64,000 bases of DNA from Azotobacter bryophylli. Its GTDB lineage: Bacteria > Pseudomonadota > Gammaproteobacteria > Pseudomonadales > Pseudomonadaceae. The stretch covers positions 1 through 64,000 of the forward strand of contig NZ_JBHRSJ010000007.1 in NCBI RefSeq assembly GCF_042643485.1, written 5' to 3'. Positions 17,530 through 27,039 of the stretch are shown piece after piece. The first letter of the stretch is position 1. Every line of letters begins with the position of its first letter. The notes under the pieces were generated by a model. The model saw only the letters and a list, made by a program, of their open reading frames with translations, searched no databases and was not told the DNA's origin. Position numbers and translations under genes: made by a program.

Positions 17530-19977
17530 TCAGCGAATCCTGCCTTCTTCCTGTCTGATCTCTTCCCAGGCGAAATCGTCCACCTGGATTACGCGCCGTC
17601 GGGCCTGTTCCGCCGCCTGCAGGGCCGCGGCCTCGTCGGCGTCCAGCGCCCCTGCCGCCAGTGCCGCTTCGATGGGGTCGCTTCCGGGCGCCGGGCGGAC
17701 GCGGCCGTCCCGGAGGGCCGCTCGCAACTTTCTGGCAGTGGCTTCGCTGCCCGCAAGCCGCTCGAATGCCTGCTTCAGTGCCTCCAGCGGATCGTCCGGG
17801 GATTGTGGCCGGTAGCTGCCTGCGAGGATTTGCTCCAGGGCCGGATCTCCTTCGGCACGGCACAGAATGGCGGCGACCTCTGCCTCCAGCCGATCCGAGG
17901 GGGCCTTGTGGCGGCGACCGAGCGGAAAGACCAGAAGACGCAGGAGCAGGCCGAGACTGTGATTGGGGAAGTTTGCCAGGGTACTGCTCAGTGCCTCCTC
18001 GGCCTTGGCCAGAGATTCCTCCATGGCCCAGCCGAGCAGGACGCGCAGCCCTGCCGGACAGCCGAGGTCGTGGTAGCGCTTGAGCGCGGCCGAGCCCAGA
18101 TAGAGGTGGCTCAGTGCATCCCCCAGGCGCGCCGACAGCCGCTCGCGACGTTTTAGCTCGCCGCCGAGCAGCAGCAGGCTGAAATCGGACAGCAGGGCGA
18201 AGGCGGCGGCCAGGCGGTTGAGGGCGCGGAAGTAGGGGCGGCTCAGGGCGTCGCCCGGGACCTTGTCGAACCACCCGCCGCCCAGACCGAGCAGCAGGGT
18301 GCTGCCGGCGTTGCCGAAGGCGTAGCCCAGATGCCGGAGCAGGACCCGGTCGAATTCGGCCAGCGTGCGGTGCCGTGCCTCGCGCCGGGCCAGGGCCATT
18401 TCCTGCAGCAGGTAGGGATGGCAGCGCACGGCGCCCTGGCCGAAGACCATCAGGTTACGGGTCAGGATATTGGCCCCCTCCACGGTGATGAAGATCGGTG
18501 CGCTCTGCCAGGTGCGGGCGAGATAGTTGTTCGGTCCGAGGATGATGCCCTTGCCGCCGTGGATGTCCATGGCCAGGGCGATGCACTCGCGGGCGCGCTC
18601 GGTCAGGTGCAGCTTGAGCACGGCGGACAGCACCGAGGGCTTCTCGCCCTGGTCCACGGCATGGGCGGTGAGAATGCGGGCGCTATCCATCAGCCAGGTG
18701 TTGCCGCCGATGCGCGCCAGGGCCTCCTGGACGCCTTCGAAGGCGGCCAGAGGCAGGTCGAATTGTTCGCGCACCCGGGCATAGCGGCCGCTCACGTAGC
18801 TGCAGTGCTTGGCCATGCCGGTGCCGAGCGCCGGCAGGGAGATCGCGCGGCCGACCGACAAGCAGTTCATCAGCATCATCCAGCCCTTGCCGATCATCGC
18901 GCGTCCGCCGATCACGCTGTCCAGCGGCACGAAGACATCCTTGCCCGTGGTCGGGCCGTTGAGGAAGGCGGCGCCGAGCGGCAGGTGGCGGCGGCCGATG
19001 GCGATGCCCGGAGTGTCGGCGGGAATCAGCGCCAGGGTGATGCTCAGCTCTTCCTGTTCGCCGAGCAGATGCTCGGGATCGTAGGCTTTGAAGGCCACAC
19101 CGAGCAGCGTGGCGACCGGGGCCAGGGTGATGTAGCGCTTCTCCCAGTTCAGGCGCAGGCCGAGCACCTCCTCGCCCTGCCACTGCCCCCGGCAGACGAC
19201 GCCGCTATCCGGCATGGCGCCTGCATCGGAGCCGGCCTGGGGGCCGGTCAGGGCGAAGCAGGGGATCTCGCTGCCATCGGCCAGTCGCGGCAGGTAGTGG
19301 CTGCGCTGGGTCTCGGTGCCGTACTGCAGCAGCAGTTCGGCCGGGCCCAGGGAATTCGGCACCATCACGGTCGAGGCCAGGTCGCCGCTGCGGGTGGACA
19401 GCTTCATGACGATCTGCGAGTGGGCGTAGGCGGAGAAGCCCTTGCCTCCGTATTCCTTGGGGATGATCAGGGCGAAGAAGCCCTGGCGCTTGATGAAGTC
19501 CCAGGCCGGCGGCGGCAGATCCAGCTGCTGGCCGATCCGCCAGTCGCTGACCATGGCGCAGAGTTCCTCCGTGGGACCGTCGAGAAAGGCCTGTTCCTCG
19601 GGCGTGAGGATGGCTTTGGGGTAGCCCAGCAGACGCTGCCAGTCGGGCCGTCCGCTGAACAGCTCCCCGTCCCACCAGACCGTGCCGGCGTCGATGGCCT
19701 CGCGCTCGGTGGCCGAGAGCGGCGGAAGCGCCCGGCGCAGCCAGGCGAGCAGCGGGGCGCTAACGAAGCGCCGACGCGTCTCGGGCAGGGCGAGCGTGAG
19801 GGCCACCGCCAGCCAGAGTAGCCAGAGCAGCAGGAGCAGCCAGCCGGAAACGTCGCCGGAGATTCCCATGCCGATCAGGTAGGCGGCGACCAGTGTCAGC
19901 GAGGGTAGAGCGTGCAGCCGCAGGTGGGCGAGAGCGGATACGCCCAGCACCAGGAGCAATAGCCAGACCAGCAGCAT
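17530..19977 (-). CDS. fadE: Long membrane-associated acyl-CoA dehydrogenase (FadE)
   Basis: FadE makes the first oxidation in fatty acid beta-oxidation, acyl-CoA to trans-2-enoyl-CoA, with FAD. The 815-residue length is that of the large FadE class. Two or three hydrophobic segments at the N-terminus (LLVWLLLLVLGVSAL, VSGWLLLLLWLLWLAVALTL) suggest membrane association. The dehydrogenase core has FIKRQGFFALIIPKEYGG, CFALTGPQAGSDAG, NGPTTGKDVFVPLDSV and ALAMDIHGGKGIILGPNN. A long helical C-terminal extension ends in an Arg/Glu-rich tail. The start at 19977 has GGAGGAACCCC upstream; the 48 extra upstream codons are not family-like. It is divergent from the ABC exporter. Confidence 0.93.
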   Translation of the reverse strand: MLLVWLLLLVLGVSALAHLRLHALPSLTLVAAYLIGMGISGDVSGWLLLLLWLLWLAVALTLALPETRRRFVSAPLLAWLRRALPPLSATEREAIDAGTVWWDGELFSGRPDWQRLLGYPKAILTPEEQAFLDGPTEELCAMVSDWRIGQQLDLPPPAWDFIKRQGFFALIIPKEYGGKGFSAYAHSQIVMKLSTRSGDLASTVMVPNSLGPAELLLQYGTETQRSHYLPRLADGSEIPCFALTGPQAGSDAGAMPDSGVVCRGQWQGEEVLGLRLNWEKRYITLAPVATLLGVAFKAYDPEHLLGEQEELSITLALIPADTPGIAIGRRHLPLGAAFLNGPTTGKDVFVPLDSVIGGRAMIGKGWMMLMNCLSVGRAISLPALGTGMAKHCSYVSGRYARVREQFDLPLAAFEGVQEALARIGGNTWLMDSARILTAHAVDQGEKPSVLSAVLKLHLTERARECIALAMDIHGGKGIILGPNNYLARTWQSAPIFITVEGANILTRNLMVFGQGAVRCHPYLLQEMALARREARHRTLAEFDRVLLRHLGYAFGNAGSTLLLGLGGGWFDKVPGDALSRPYFRALNRLAAAFALLSDFSLLLLGGELKRRERLSARLGDALSHLYLGSAALKRYHDLGCPAGLRVLLGWAMEESLAKAEEALSSTLANFPNHSLGLLLRLLVFPLGRRHKAPSDRLEAEVAAILCRAEGDPALEQILAGSYRPQSPDDPLEALKQAFERLAGSEATARKLRAALRDGRVRPAPGSDPIEAALAAGALDADEAAALQAAEQARRRVIQVDDFAWEEIRQEEGRIR

Positions 19978-20153
19978 GGGGTTCCTCCGTGAAGGGGCTC
20001 GACGGCATTCCTGAGGATAGTCGAGTTCCGCCGTCGGAAACGGCCCGCCGCGACCGTGCCGGACATGCCCGCGCTTGACCCGTCGGTCAGTTGCATGCAT
20101 CGTGCTTCGCCCCGATATCATCGGCTCATCCTCTGATCTGCGGCGTGCAATCC

Positions 20154-21086
20154 ATGAGTTCTGCCCTGTCCATCCGACAGCTGACCAAGACCTATGGCAA
20201 CGGCTTCCAGGCCCTCAAGGGCATCGACCTGGACGTGGCCGAAGGCGACTTCTTCGCCTTGCTCGGCCCCAACGGCGCCGGCAAGTCCACCACCATCGGC
20301 ATCCTCTCCACCCTGGTGAACAAGACCGGCGGCACGGTCAACGTGTTCGGCCACGACCTCGACACCGATCCGGCCGGGCTCAAGCGCTGTCTGGGCGTGG
20401 TGCCGCAGGAGTTCAACTTCAACCAGTTCGAGAAGACCTCCGACATCCTCATCACCCAGGCCGGCTATTACGGCATTCCGGCGCGCATCGCCAAGGCCCG
20501 CGCCGAGCAGTACCTGACCCAGCTGGGCCTGTGGGACAAGCGCGATGTGCCGTCGCGGATGCTCTCGGGCGGCATGAAGCGGCGCCTGATGATCGCCCGG
20601 GCGCTGATCCACCAGCCGCGCCTGCTGATCCTCGACGAGCCGACCGCCGGGGTGGACATCGAGCTGCGCCGCTCCATGTGGAGCTTTCTCAGCGACCTGA
20701 ACCGGCAGGGCATGACCATCATCCTGACCACCCATTATCTCGAGGAAGCCGAGCAGCTCTGCCGCCACATCGGCATCATCGATCACGGGCGGATCGTCGA
20801 GAACACCAGCATGCGCGAGCTGTTGAACAAGCTGCACGTGGAGACCTTCCTGCTCGATCTGAAGGAGTCCCAGCTGCTGGCGCCGTTGCTCGAGGGCTAT
20901 AACTCGCGGCTGGTGGACGACCGTACCCTGGAGGTGCAGGTGGAGAAGAGCCAGGGCATGACTTCGCTGTTCAAGCAGCTGCAGGATCAGGGCATCGAGG
21001 TGCTCAGCCTGCGCAACAAGACCAACCGCCTGGAGGAGCTGTTCGTGTCGCTGGTGGAAATGAACCTGTCCAAGGTGGCCGTATGA
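20154..21086 (+). CDS. ABC exporter ATP-binding protein
   Basis: The 310-residue ATPase has Walker A LLGPNGAGKSTTIG, Q-loop region VVPQEFNFN, signature LSGGMKRRLMIARAL, Walker B LLILDEPTAGVD and the switch His in ILTTHYLEEAE. After residue 230 comes a short extra domain typical of drug/antibiotic ABC-2 ATPases (YadG/NatA type). It pairs with the permease that follows with an ATGA overlap. The substrate is not evident. The start at 20154 follows the TGCAATCC region with a weak site; the frame is open earlier but without homology. Confidence 0.9.
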   Translation: MSSALSIRQLTKTYGNGFQALKGIDLDVAEGDFFALLGPNGAGKSTTIGILSTLVNKTGGTVNVFGHDLDTDPAGLKRCLGVVPQEFNFNQFEKTSDILITQAGYYGIPARIAKARAEQYLTQLGLWDKRDVPSRMLSGGMKRRLMIARALIHQPRLLILDEPTAGVDIELRRSMWSFLSDLNRQGMTIILTTHYLEEAEQLCRHIGIIDHGRIVENTSMRELLNKLHVETFLLDLKESQLLAPLLEGYNSRLVDDRTLEVQVEKSQGMTSLFKQLQDQGIEVLSLRNKTNRLEELFVSLVEMNLSKVAV

Positions 21087-21862
21087 GTTCGGAACTGCGC
21101 GCTAACTGGGTCGCCCTGCAGACCATCGTCATCCGCGAAGTGCGCCGCTTCATGCGCATCTGGCCGCAGACCCTGCTGCCGCCGGCGATCACCATGGTCC
21201 TGTACTTCGTCATCTTCGGCAATCTGATCGGCCAGCGCATCGGCGAGATGGGCGGCTTCTCCTACATGGAGTACATAGTCCCGGGCCTGATCATGATGTC
21301 GGTGATCACCAACTCCTACGGCAACGTGGTGTCGAGCTTCTTCGGCAGCAAGTTCCACCGTTCGGTGGAGGAGCTGATGGTGGCGCCGCTGTCGCCGCAC
21401 ACCATCCTGCTCGGCTACGTCATCGGCGGCGTGCTGCGCGGCCTGGCGGTGGCGGTGATCGTCACCCTGCTGTCGCTATTCTTCACCCGGCTGCAGGTGC
21501 ACCACCTGGGGGTGATCGTGCTGGTGGTGCTGCTGACCGCCACCATCTTCTCCCTCGGCGGCTTCATCAATGCGGTGTTCGCGCGCAACTTCGACGACAT
21601 CTCCATCATCCCGACCTTCGTTCTCACGCCGCTGACCTATCTGGGCGGGGTGTTCTACTCGATCAACCTGCTGCCGCCGTTCTGGCAGAAGCTGTCGCTG
21701 GTCAATCCGATTCTGCACATGGTCAACGCCTTCCGTTACGGCATCCTCGGCGTGTCGGATATCCGCATCGGCGTGGCGATCGCCTTCATGCTGCTGGCGA
21801 CCGCGCTGCTCTATCTCTACTGCCTGCGCTTGCTGGTATCCGGGCGCGGCATGCGCCAGTAG
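21083..21862 (+). CDS. ABC-2 type exporter permease
   Basis: The 259-residue permease has six hydrophobic segments (for example LLPPAITMVLYFVIFGNLIG and AIAFMLLATALLYLYCLRLL) and the ABC-2 motif near VSSFFGSKFHRSVEELMVAPLS. Its ATG overlaps the ATPase stop (ATGA), so the two subunits are translationally coupled. It is of the YadH type. Together they should form an exporter with two copies of each subunit; the substrate is unknown. Confidence 0.9.
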   Translation: MSSELRANWVALQTIVIREVRRFMRIWPQTLLPPAITMVLYFVIFGNLIGQRIGEMGGFSYMEYIVPGLIMMSVITNSYGNVVSSFFGSKFHRSVEELMVAPLSPHTILLGYVIGGVLRGLAVAVIVTLLSLFFTRLQVHHLGVIVLVVLLTATIFSLGGFINAVFARNFDDISIIPTFVLTPLTYLGGVFYSINLLPPFWQKLSLVNPILHMVNAFRYGILGVSDIRIGVAIAFMLLATALLYLYCLRLLVSGRGMRQ

Positions 21863-21957
21863 GACATGGCACCGGTCCGGGGGTTGCCGGATCGGCGCTG
21901 AAACCGGGCGCCGAACCCGATACAATCGCCGGGTTTTCGATCAGCCAGGTCCCGTCC

Positions 21958-22788
21958 ATGCATCCCGCCGCCGAACATTCCCCGCTGGGCAAGGCCAGCG
22001 AATACCTCGACACCTACACCCCGTCCCTGCTGTTCCCCATCCCGCGCGCGCCGAAATGGGCAGAGCTGGGGCTGACTGCCGGGAGCCTGCCGTATCGCGG
22101 GGTGGACGTGTGGAACTGCTTCGAGCTGTCCTGGCTGCTGCCCTCTGGCAAGCCGGTGGTGGCCATCGGCGAGTTCGCCATTCCGGCCGACTCGCCGAAC
22201 ATCATCGAGTCCAAGTCGTTCAAGCTCTACCTCAACTCGCTCAACCAGACCGCGTTCGAAAGCCGCGAGGCACTGCAGGAAATCCTGGTGCGTGATCTGT
22301 CGGCGGCCGCCGGAGCGCCGGTGGCGGTGCGTCTGCGCAGCATGGCCGAGGCGCAGGCCGAGGGCGTCGCCGGCCTGCCGGGACAGTGCATCGACGAGCT
22401 GGACGTGAGCATCGAGCGCTATGCCCATCCGACGCCCGAGCTGCTGCGCTGCGACGAGCGGCGCAGGGTGGAGGAGGTGCTGCACAGCCATCTGCTCAAG
22501 TCCAACTGCCCGGTGACCGGCCAGCCGGACTGGGGCAGCGTGGTGGTGGACTACCGAGGTCCGGCGCTGGATCACGCCAGTCTGCTGGCCTATCTGGTGA
22601 GCTTCCGCCAGCACGCGGATTTCCACGAGCAGTGCGTCGAGCGCATCTTCCTCGATCTGCAGAACCTGCTGCGGCCCGAGCGCCTGACGGTCTACGCCCG
22701 CTACGTGCGCCGCGGCGGCCTGGACATCAATCCCTACCGCAGCACCGAAGCGCTCGTCCCGGAGAACCGGCGCCTGGCGCGTCAGTGA
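21958..22788 (+). CDS. queF: NADPH-dependent 7-cyano-7-deazaguanine reductase QueF
   Basis: QueF reduces the nitrile preQ0 to the amine preQ1 in queuosine biosynthesis. The 276-residue length is that of the bimodular form. The sequence shows the family motif ESKSFKLYLNSLNQTAF (about 82-98) and the catalytic cysteine in LLKSNCPVTGQPDWG (Cys about 185), followed by the DxxxVDYRG acid. Just upstream, TACAATCG could be part of a promoter. I see no preQ1 riboswitch. It is convergent with trkH. Confidence 0.95.
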   Translation: MHPAAEHSPLGKASEYLDTYTPSLLFPIPRAPKWAELGLTAGSLPYRGVDVWNCFELSWLLPSGKPVVAIGEFAIPADSPNIIESKSFKLYLNSLNQTAFESREALQEILVRDLSAAAGAPVAVRLRSMAEAQAEGVAGLPGQCIDELDVSIERYAHPTPELLRCDERRRVEEVLHSHLLKSNCPVTGQPDWGSVVVDYRGPALDHASLLAYLVSFRQHADFHEQCVERIFLDLQNLLRPERLTVYARYVRRGGLDINPYRSTEALVPENRRLARQ

Positions 22789-22827
22789 CCCGCCGGCGGA
22801 CAGGGGCGGGATCGGCGCCCCGACGCC

Positions 22828-24315
22828 TCAATGCTTCCAGAACGCCGGAGTCAGCAGTACCAGCACGGTGATGATCTCTAGTCGGCCGAGCAGCATGCCG
22901 ATCGACAGCATCCATTTGGCGGCATCCGGCAGTGGAGCGAAGTTGCCGGCCGGGCCGATGATCGGACCGAGTCCGACGCCGACGTTGCACACGGCTGTGG
23001 CGGCCCCGCTCAGCGCGGTGATCAGGTCCAGGCCGAGCATGCTGAGCCCGAGGGCGATCACGCCGATGGTGATGGTGTAGAAGAACGAGAAGGTGAGGAT
23101 CGAGCGGACGATCTCTTCGTCGAGGGGATAGCCGTTGTACTGCTGCTTGATCACCGCACGGGGGTGGATAAGCTGGTTCAGGTTGGCCTTGAGCAGCACG
23201 TAGGCGATCTGGAAGCGGAAGATCTTCAGGCCGCCGGAGGTCGAGCCCGAGCAGCCGCCGACGAAGGTCAGGTAGAAGAACACCATCACCGCGAAGCCGC
23301 CCCACAGGCTGTAGTCGCTCACCACCAGCCCGGTGGTGGTGACCACCGAGACCACGTTGACCGTGACCAGACGCAGGGCGTCGAGGTAGTCGTGCTTGGA
23401 GCTCATCCAGAGCCAGACGCTGAACAGCAGGCAGACCACCGCCAGCATCAGCAGGAAGCCATGGACTTGGTGGTCCTTGAACAGGGCCATGCGGTCGCCG
23501 CGCAGAGTGGCGACGTAGAGGGTGAAGGGCAGGCCGCCGAGCAGCATCAGAACCACCGCGACCCAGTGCGAGGACTCGCTGAACTTGCCCAGCGAGGCAT
23601 CCGAGGTGGAAAAGCCGCCGGTGGAAATGGCCGACATCGAGTGGTTGATGGCGTCGAACCAGTTCATGCCGGCCATGTGAAAGGCGAGGATGCCGAGCAG
23701 GGTGAAGCCGATATAGATGCCGACGATGTATTTGGCCACCATGTGTGAGCGCGGCATCACCTTCTCCGACCAGTCGGAGGATTCGGTCTGGAACAGGCGC
23801 ATGCCGCCGACGCGCAGCAGCGGCAGGATCGCCACGGCCATGCCGATGAAGCCGATGCCGCCCAGCCAGTGCAGCATCGAGCGCCACATGAGGACGCCGG
23901 GCGAGGCGCGATCCAGGCCGGAGACCACGGTCGAGCCGGTGGTGGTGATGCCGGACATGGTCTCGAAGAAGGCGTCGGTATAGCTCAGGTCCTGCAGGAA
24001 GTTCAGCGGCAGGGCGGCGAAGACGCAGACCACCAGCCAGCTGGCGGTGGTCAGCATGTACATGTCGCGAGGGCGCAGGTGCACGTGCTCCGGGCGCCCG
24101 GGCAGGACCAGGGCGAGTCCGGCGCAGAGGGTGATGGTACCGGCCCAGATGAAGGAGTCGATTTCGTTGATGCGTCCGTAGATCACCAGGGTCAGGATGG
24201 GCAGGAGCATGCCGCAGGCGAGGGTGATGAGGAAGATGCCGATGATGAAACCGATGATGCGCAGGGTCGGCAAAGCCATGGAAACCAACTCGGACTGAAG
24301 ACTCGGGCGGGCCAT
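22828..24315 (-). CDS. trkH: Trk potassium uptake channel subunit TrkH
   Basis: TrkH is the K+ translocating membrane subunit that works with the NAD-binding TrkA. The 495-residue protein has about ten membrane segments arranged as four pore repeats with filter motifs TMSGITTTGSTVV, SAISTGGFSTSD, SVVTTTGLVVSD and AVCNVGVGLGPIIG. The start is uncertain. ATG 24315 has GAGGCGGGTAGA; ATG 24279 (MALPTLRIIGFIIG) is where relatives I recall begin but lacks a good site. TrkA is not in the window. Confidence 0.92.
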   Translation of the reverse strand: MARPSLQSELVSMALPTLRIIGFIIGIFLITLACGMLLPILTLVIYGRINEIDSFIWAGTITLCAGLALVLPGRPEHVHLRPRDMYMLTTASWLVVCVFAALPLNFLQDLSYTDAFFETMSGITTTGSTVVSGLDRASPGVLMWRSMLHWLGGIGFIGMAVAILPLLRVGGMRLFQTESSDWSEKVMPRSHMVAKYIVGIYIGFTLLGILAFHMAGMNWFDAINHSMSAISTGGFSTSDASLGKFSESSHWVAVVLMLLGGLPFTLYVATLRGDRMALFKDHQVHGFLLMLAVVCLLFSVWLWMSSKHDYLDALRLVTVNVVSVVTTTGLVVSDYSLWGGFAVMVFFYLTFVGGCSGSTSGGLKIFRFQIAYVLLKANLNQLIHPRAVIKQQYNGYPLDEEIVRSILTFSFFYTITIGVIALGLSMLGLDLITALSGAATAVCNVGVGLGPIIGPAGNFAPLPDAAKWMLSIGMLLGRLEIITVLVLLTPAFWKH

Positions 24316-24536
24316 TCTACCCGCCTCGCCAGCGCGGCGAAACGGAACGGCAAATTGTTGGAAATCCGCTGAATAGGTTGTCGATACCCCTTTACAAGGC
24401 CTTGGCGGCGAATAGGGCGAATAGAGTGTTGCGGCTTGCCTGGGGAGGCGATGCGAATCCGGTCTTCCGGCTTTCCTGCCGGCGTTTTCGCGGCCTGGGT
24501 GCCAGCCCGTGCCGGTTTCTCGGTAGTTCTCGGATC

Positions 24537-24909
24537 ATGTCCAATCAGAATCCTCGTATGACGTGCGGTGCCTGCTGCGCGCATTTTCGTGTGTCTTTCT
24601 TCTGGGGCGAGTGCACCTCCTCCGGCGGGGCGGGTGCCGGACGATCTGGTCGTGCAGGTCAGCCCGCATCTGGTGGCCATGCGCGTTACCGACAGCCGTC
24701 CGGTGCGTTGCGTCGGCCTGCTGGGGGAGGTGGGTTGTGGCGTGCGTTGCACGCTCTATGCGCAACGCTCCAGCACCTGTCGCGAATTCGAGGCTTCCTG
24801 GCACAACGGCGAGGCCAATTCCCACTGCGATGCGGCATGCGCCGCCTACGGCCTGCCGCCGCTGACGCCGCCGTTGCAGCCCGATCTGGCACCGGAGCGG
24901 GTGGCCTGA
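24537..24909 (+). pseudogene. YkgJ-type zinc/iron-chelating cysteine-cluster protein, frameshifted
   Basis: The 5' frame from ATG 24537 reads MSNQNPRMTCGACCAHFRVS, FFWGECTSSGG, and then becomes Arg/Gly-rich nonsense. The next frame resumes in register with the family as VPDDLVVQVSPHLVAM, PVRCVGLLGEVGCGV, CTLYAQRSSTCREFEAS, HCDAACAAYGLPPLTP and ends at 24909. Removing one G from the GGG at 24632-24634 joins both halves seamlessly. All expected cysteines (CGACC, C..., TCREF, HCDAAC) are kept. So this is a one-base insertion: either a recent inactivation, programmed slippage, or a sequence error. Relatives are small metal-binding proteins of unknown role. Confidence 0.8.
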
Positions 24910-25009
24910 GCTTCGCTGGAGCATCGGGCGAGGAAGATGGCCGGCTCGCGTTGGACCTGTGGCCGGCGTCTCCGGCGTAGAATGCGCTTTTTCCGTCCAG
25001 GAGGTGCCC

Positions 25010-25570
25010 ATGGAGGCGCTCGACGCTCTGCTCAACCGTGTTTCCGTCCCCCGTCTCCAGGAGCCCGCACCGACTCCGGAGCAGCGCGAGCGGCTGTTCG
25101 TCGCAGCCCTGCGCGCGCCGGATCATGCCCAGCTGCGCCCCTGGCGCTTTCTGACGGTGGAGGGAGCGGCTCGGGAGCGGCTCGGCGAATTGTTCGCCCG
25201 GGCGGTGGCGGCCGATCACCCGAAGGCCCGCCCGGAAGCCCTGGAAAAGGCCCGCGCCATGCCGCTGCGGGCGCCCCTGCTGGTGGTGGTGATCGCCAGT
25301 CTGAGGGCCCAGCCCAAGGTTCCGGAAGAGGAGCAGCTGCTGAGCGCCGGCTGCGCCGCCCACGCCATCCTGCTGGCCGCCCATGCTCAGGGGATCGGGG
25401 CGATCTGGCGTACCGGAGACCTGGCCTATCATCCGCTGATCAAGGCCGGTCTCGGCCTGGGGGAGAACGAGCGGATCGTCGGTTTCCTCTATCTGGGGGC
25501 TCCCGCAGGTGAGCCGCGGACGCCGCCGCGGCCGGATCTGCAGGATTTCGTCGGCGCCTGGGGCGCCTGA
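25010..25570 (+). CDS. Nitroreductase family protein (YdjA type)
   Basis: The 186-residue FMN-dependent reductase has the family pattern: MEALDALLNRVSVPRLQEPA, then the FMN-contact region LRAPDHAQLRPWRFLTVEG, ARAMPLRAPLLVVVIA, SAGCAAHAILLAAHAQGIGAIWRTG and LGLGENERIVGFLYLG. The short length and HAQLRPWRF point to the YdjA subgroup, whose physiological substrate is not settled. The ATG follows AGGAGGTGCCC, a strong site. It stands between the frameshifted gene and the convergent cpxA-like kinase. Confidence 0.9.
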   Translation: MEALDALLNRVSVPRLQEPAPTPEQRERLFVAALRAPDHAQLRPWRFLTVEGAARERLGELFARAVAADHPKARPEALEKARAMPLRAPLLVVVIASLRAQPKVPEEEQLLSAGCAAHAILLAAHAQGIGAIWRTGDLAYHPLIKAGLGLGENERIVGFLYLGAPAGEPRTPPRPDLQDFVGAWGA

Positions 25571-25582
25571 GCCTCCGGGGCC

Positions 25583-26923
25583 TCAGGCGGAGAGCGGACG
25601 GGCCAGCGGCAGATCCAGGGTGGCGACGAAACCGCCGTCCGGGGGATTGGCCAGCTCCAGCCGGCCGCCATGGCGTTCCGCCGCACGCCTGGCGATGGCC
25701 AGGCCCAGTCCATGTCCCTGGGTGCTCTGGTCGGGAGCCCGGTAGAAGGGTTCGCCGAGGCGGGCCAGATGCTCCGACGCCACCCCTGGGCCATGGTCGC
25801 GGACGCTGAGCCGCAGTCGCTGGCCGTCGCTTCTGGCGCGGACCTCCACCGGCTGGCCGGGTGGGCTGAAGCGCAGGGCATTGCGCAGTAGGTTGTCCAG
25901 CGCCCGCTCCAGCATGTCCGGCCAGCCGGACAGCGTCAGTCCCGGCTGCACGTCGCAGTCGATCTCCTGGCCCGGTGCGCTCAGGGCGCTGTCGCGGCGC
26001 AGCCGTTCGATCAGTTCGCCCAGGTCCACCGGACGGGCGGCGCCCGGCTCGTTGTCCAGGCGCGCCAGGGCGAGGATCTCACCGATCAGGGCCTCCAGAC
26101 GATCGCACTCCAGGGTCAGCCGCGGCCACAGCCGGGCGCGCTCGCTGGCGTCGGCGCGTTCGGCGAGGGCCAGGGCGATGCGCAGGCGTGCCAGCGGCGA
26201 GCGCAGCTCGTGGGAAACGTCGCGCAGCAGCTGTCGCTGGCTGTCGATCAGATCCTGCAGGCGCGCGCCCATGCGGTTGAAGTCGCGCGCCAAGGTACCC
26301 AGTTCGTCTCGCCGGTTGCTCAGACGGGCCAGGCTGTCGCGCTGGTAGCGGGTGCGTCCCAGGTCGTGCACGGCACTGCGCAGGCGATTCAGCGGGCGGG
26401 TGATCGACAGGGTCAGCAGCAGGCTGAACAGGGTCAGCACCACCAGGGCGATGAGCAGGGCGCTGATCGGCCAGAGCAGGCTGTCCTGCCGCCATTTCAG
26501 CAGCTCGCCATGGGGGATGCGGTAGATGAACAGGTAGTTCTGGTCGCTGCCGGGGCTGTGGTACTCCTGGCTCAACTGGCGTCCGGGAAAGCGCGGCGGG
26601 TGTCTGTCGAAGTGCGGTGGGGGCTCTGACGGCGGCCGATGGGGCTTGACGGTGCTCTCCGACAGTCGCTGACCGTTTTCGTCCTGAACTTGGACGAAGA
26701 GATGGTAGTCGTGGCGCTGCCTGTCGAGCAGGGCCTGGGCGGCCTCGTCCTGGCCCGACTCATGGAGCTCGGTCCAGTGTGCCGCCAGGTGCCTCATGCC
26801 CGGATGACGGGCGATGATCCAGGCATCGTTGTTGAGGGCGTGGCCGAGCAGCAGGGAAAGGCCGGCAACCATCGCCAGGGCCAGCCAGAACGCCGCCAGG
26901 ACTCGCCAGAAGAGTGAGCGCAT
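25583..26923 (-). CDS. cpxA: Envelope-stress sensor histidine kinase, CpxA-like
   Basis: The 446-residue kinase has membrane helices at about 9-28 and 148-172, a periplasmic domain rich in His and Pro between them, HAMP (173-225), HisKA with His 238 in LLRDVSHELRSPLARL, and an ATPase domain with NLLRNALRFSPPG, VRDHGPGV and GHGLGLAIARRAA. It is the third gene after the response regulator and the CpxP/Spy-like gene on the same strand. This arrangement matches the pseudomonad cpx locus (PA3204-PA3206 in my memory). The His/Pro-rich sensor could respond to metals; that is speculation. Confidence 0.88.
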   Translation of the reverse strand: MRSLFWRVLAAFWLALAMVAGLSLLLGHALNNDAWIIARHPGMRHLAAHWTELHESGQDEAAQALLDRQRHDYHLFVQVQDENGQRLSESTVKPHRPPSEPPPHFDRHPPRFPGRQLSQEYHSPGSDQNYLFIYRIPHGELLKWRQDSLLWPISALLIALVVLTLFSLLLTLSITRPLNRLRSAVHDLGRTRYQRDSLARLSNRRDELGTLARDFNRMGARLQDLIDSQRQLLRDVSHELRSPLARLRIALALAERADASERARLWPRLTLECDRLEALIGEILALARLDNEPGAARPVDLGELIERLRRDSALSAPGQEIDCDVQPGLTLSGWPDMLERALDNLLRNALRFSPPGQPVEVRARSDGQRLRLSVRDHGPGVASEHLARLGEPFYRAPDQSTQGHGLGLAIARRAAERHGGRLELANPPDGGFVATLDLPLARPLSA

Positions 26924-27039
26924 GGTGTTTTCGTCGCAGGAGTCGGGCGGCGCATGATACAGGCCGTGGAGGCTGCCGGTGCCTCAGGGCGCGGGCCGAT
27001 CGCCGTGCTGCGCGGATCGGCCTGCGGAGCCCGCGGGGG

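Noticed and set aside
18331..19821. 496-codon plus-strand ORF antisense to fadE
   Set aside because: Shadow of a high-GC gene; no ribosome site or family match.
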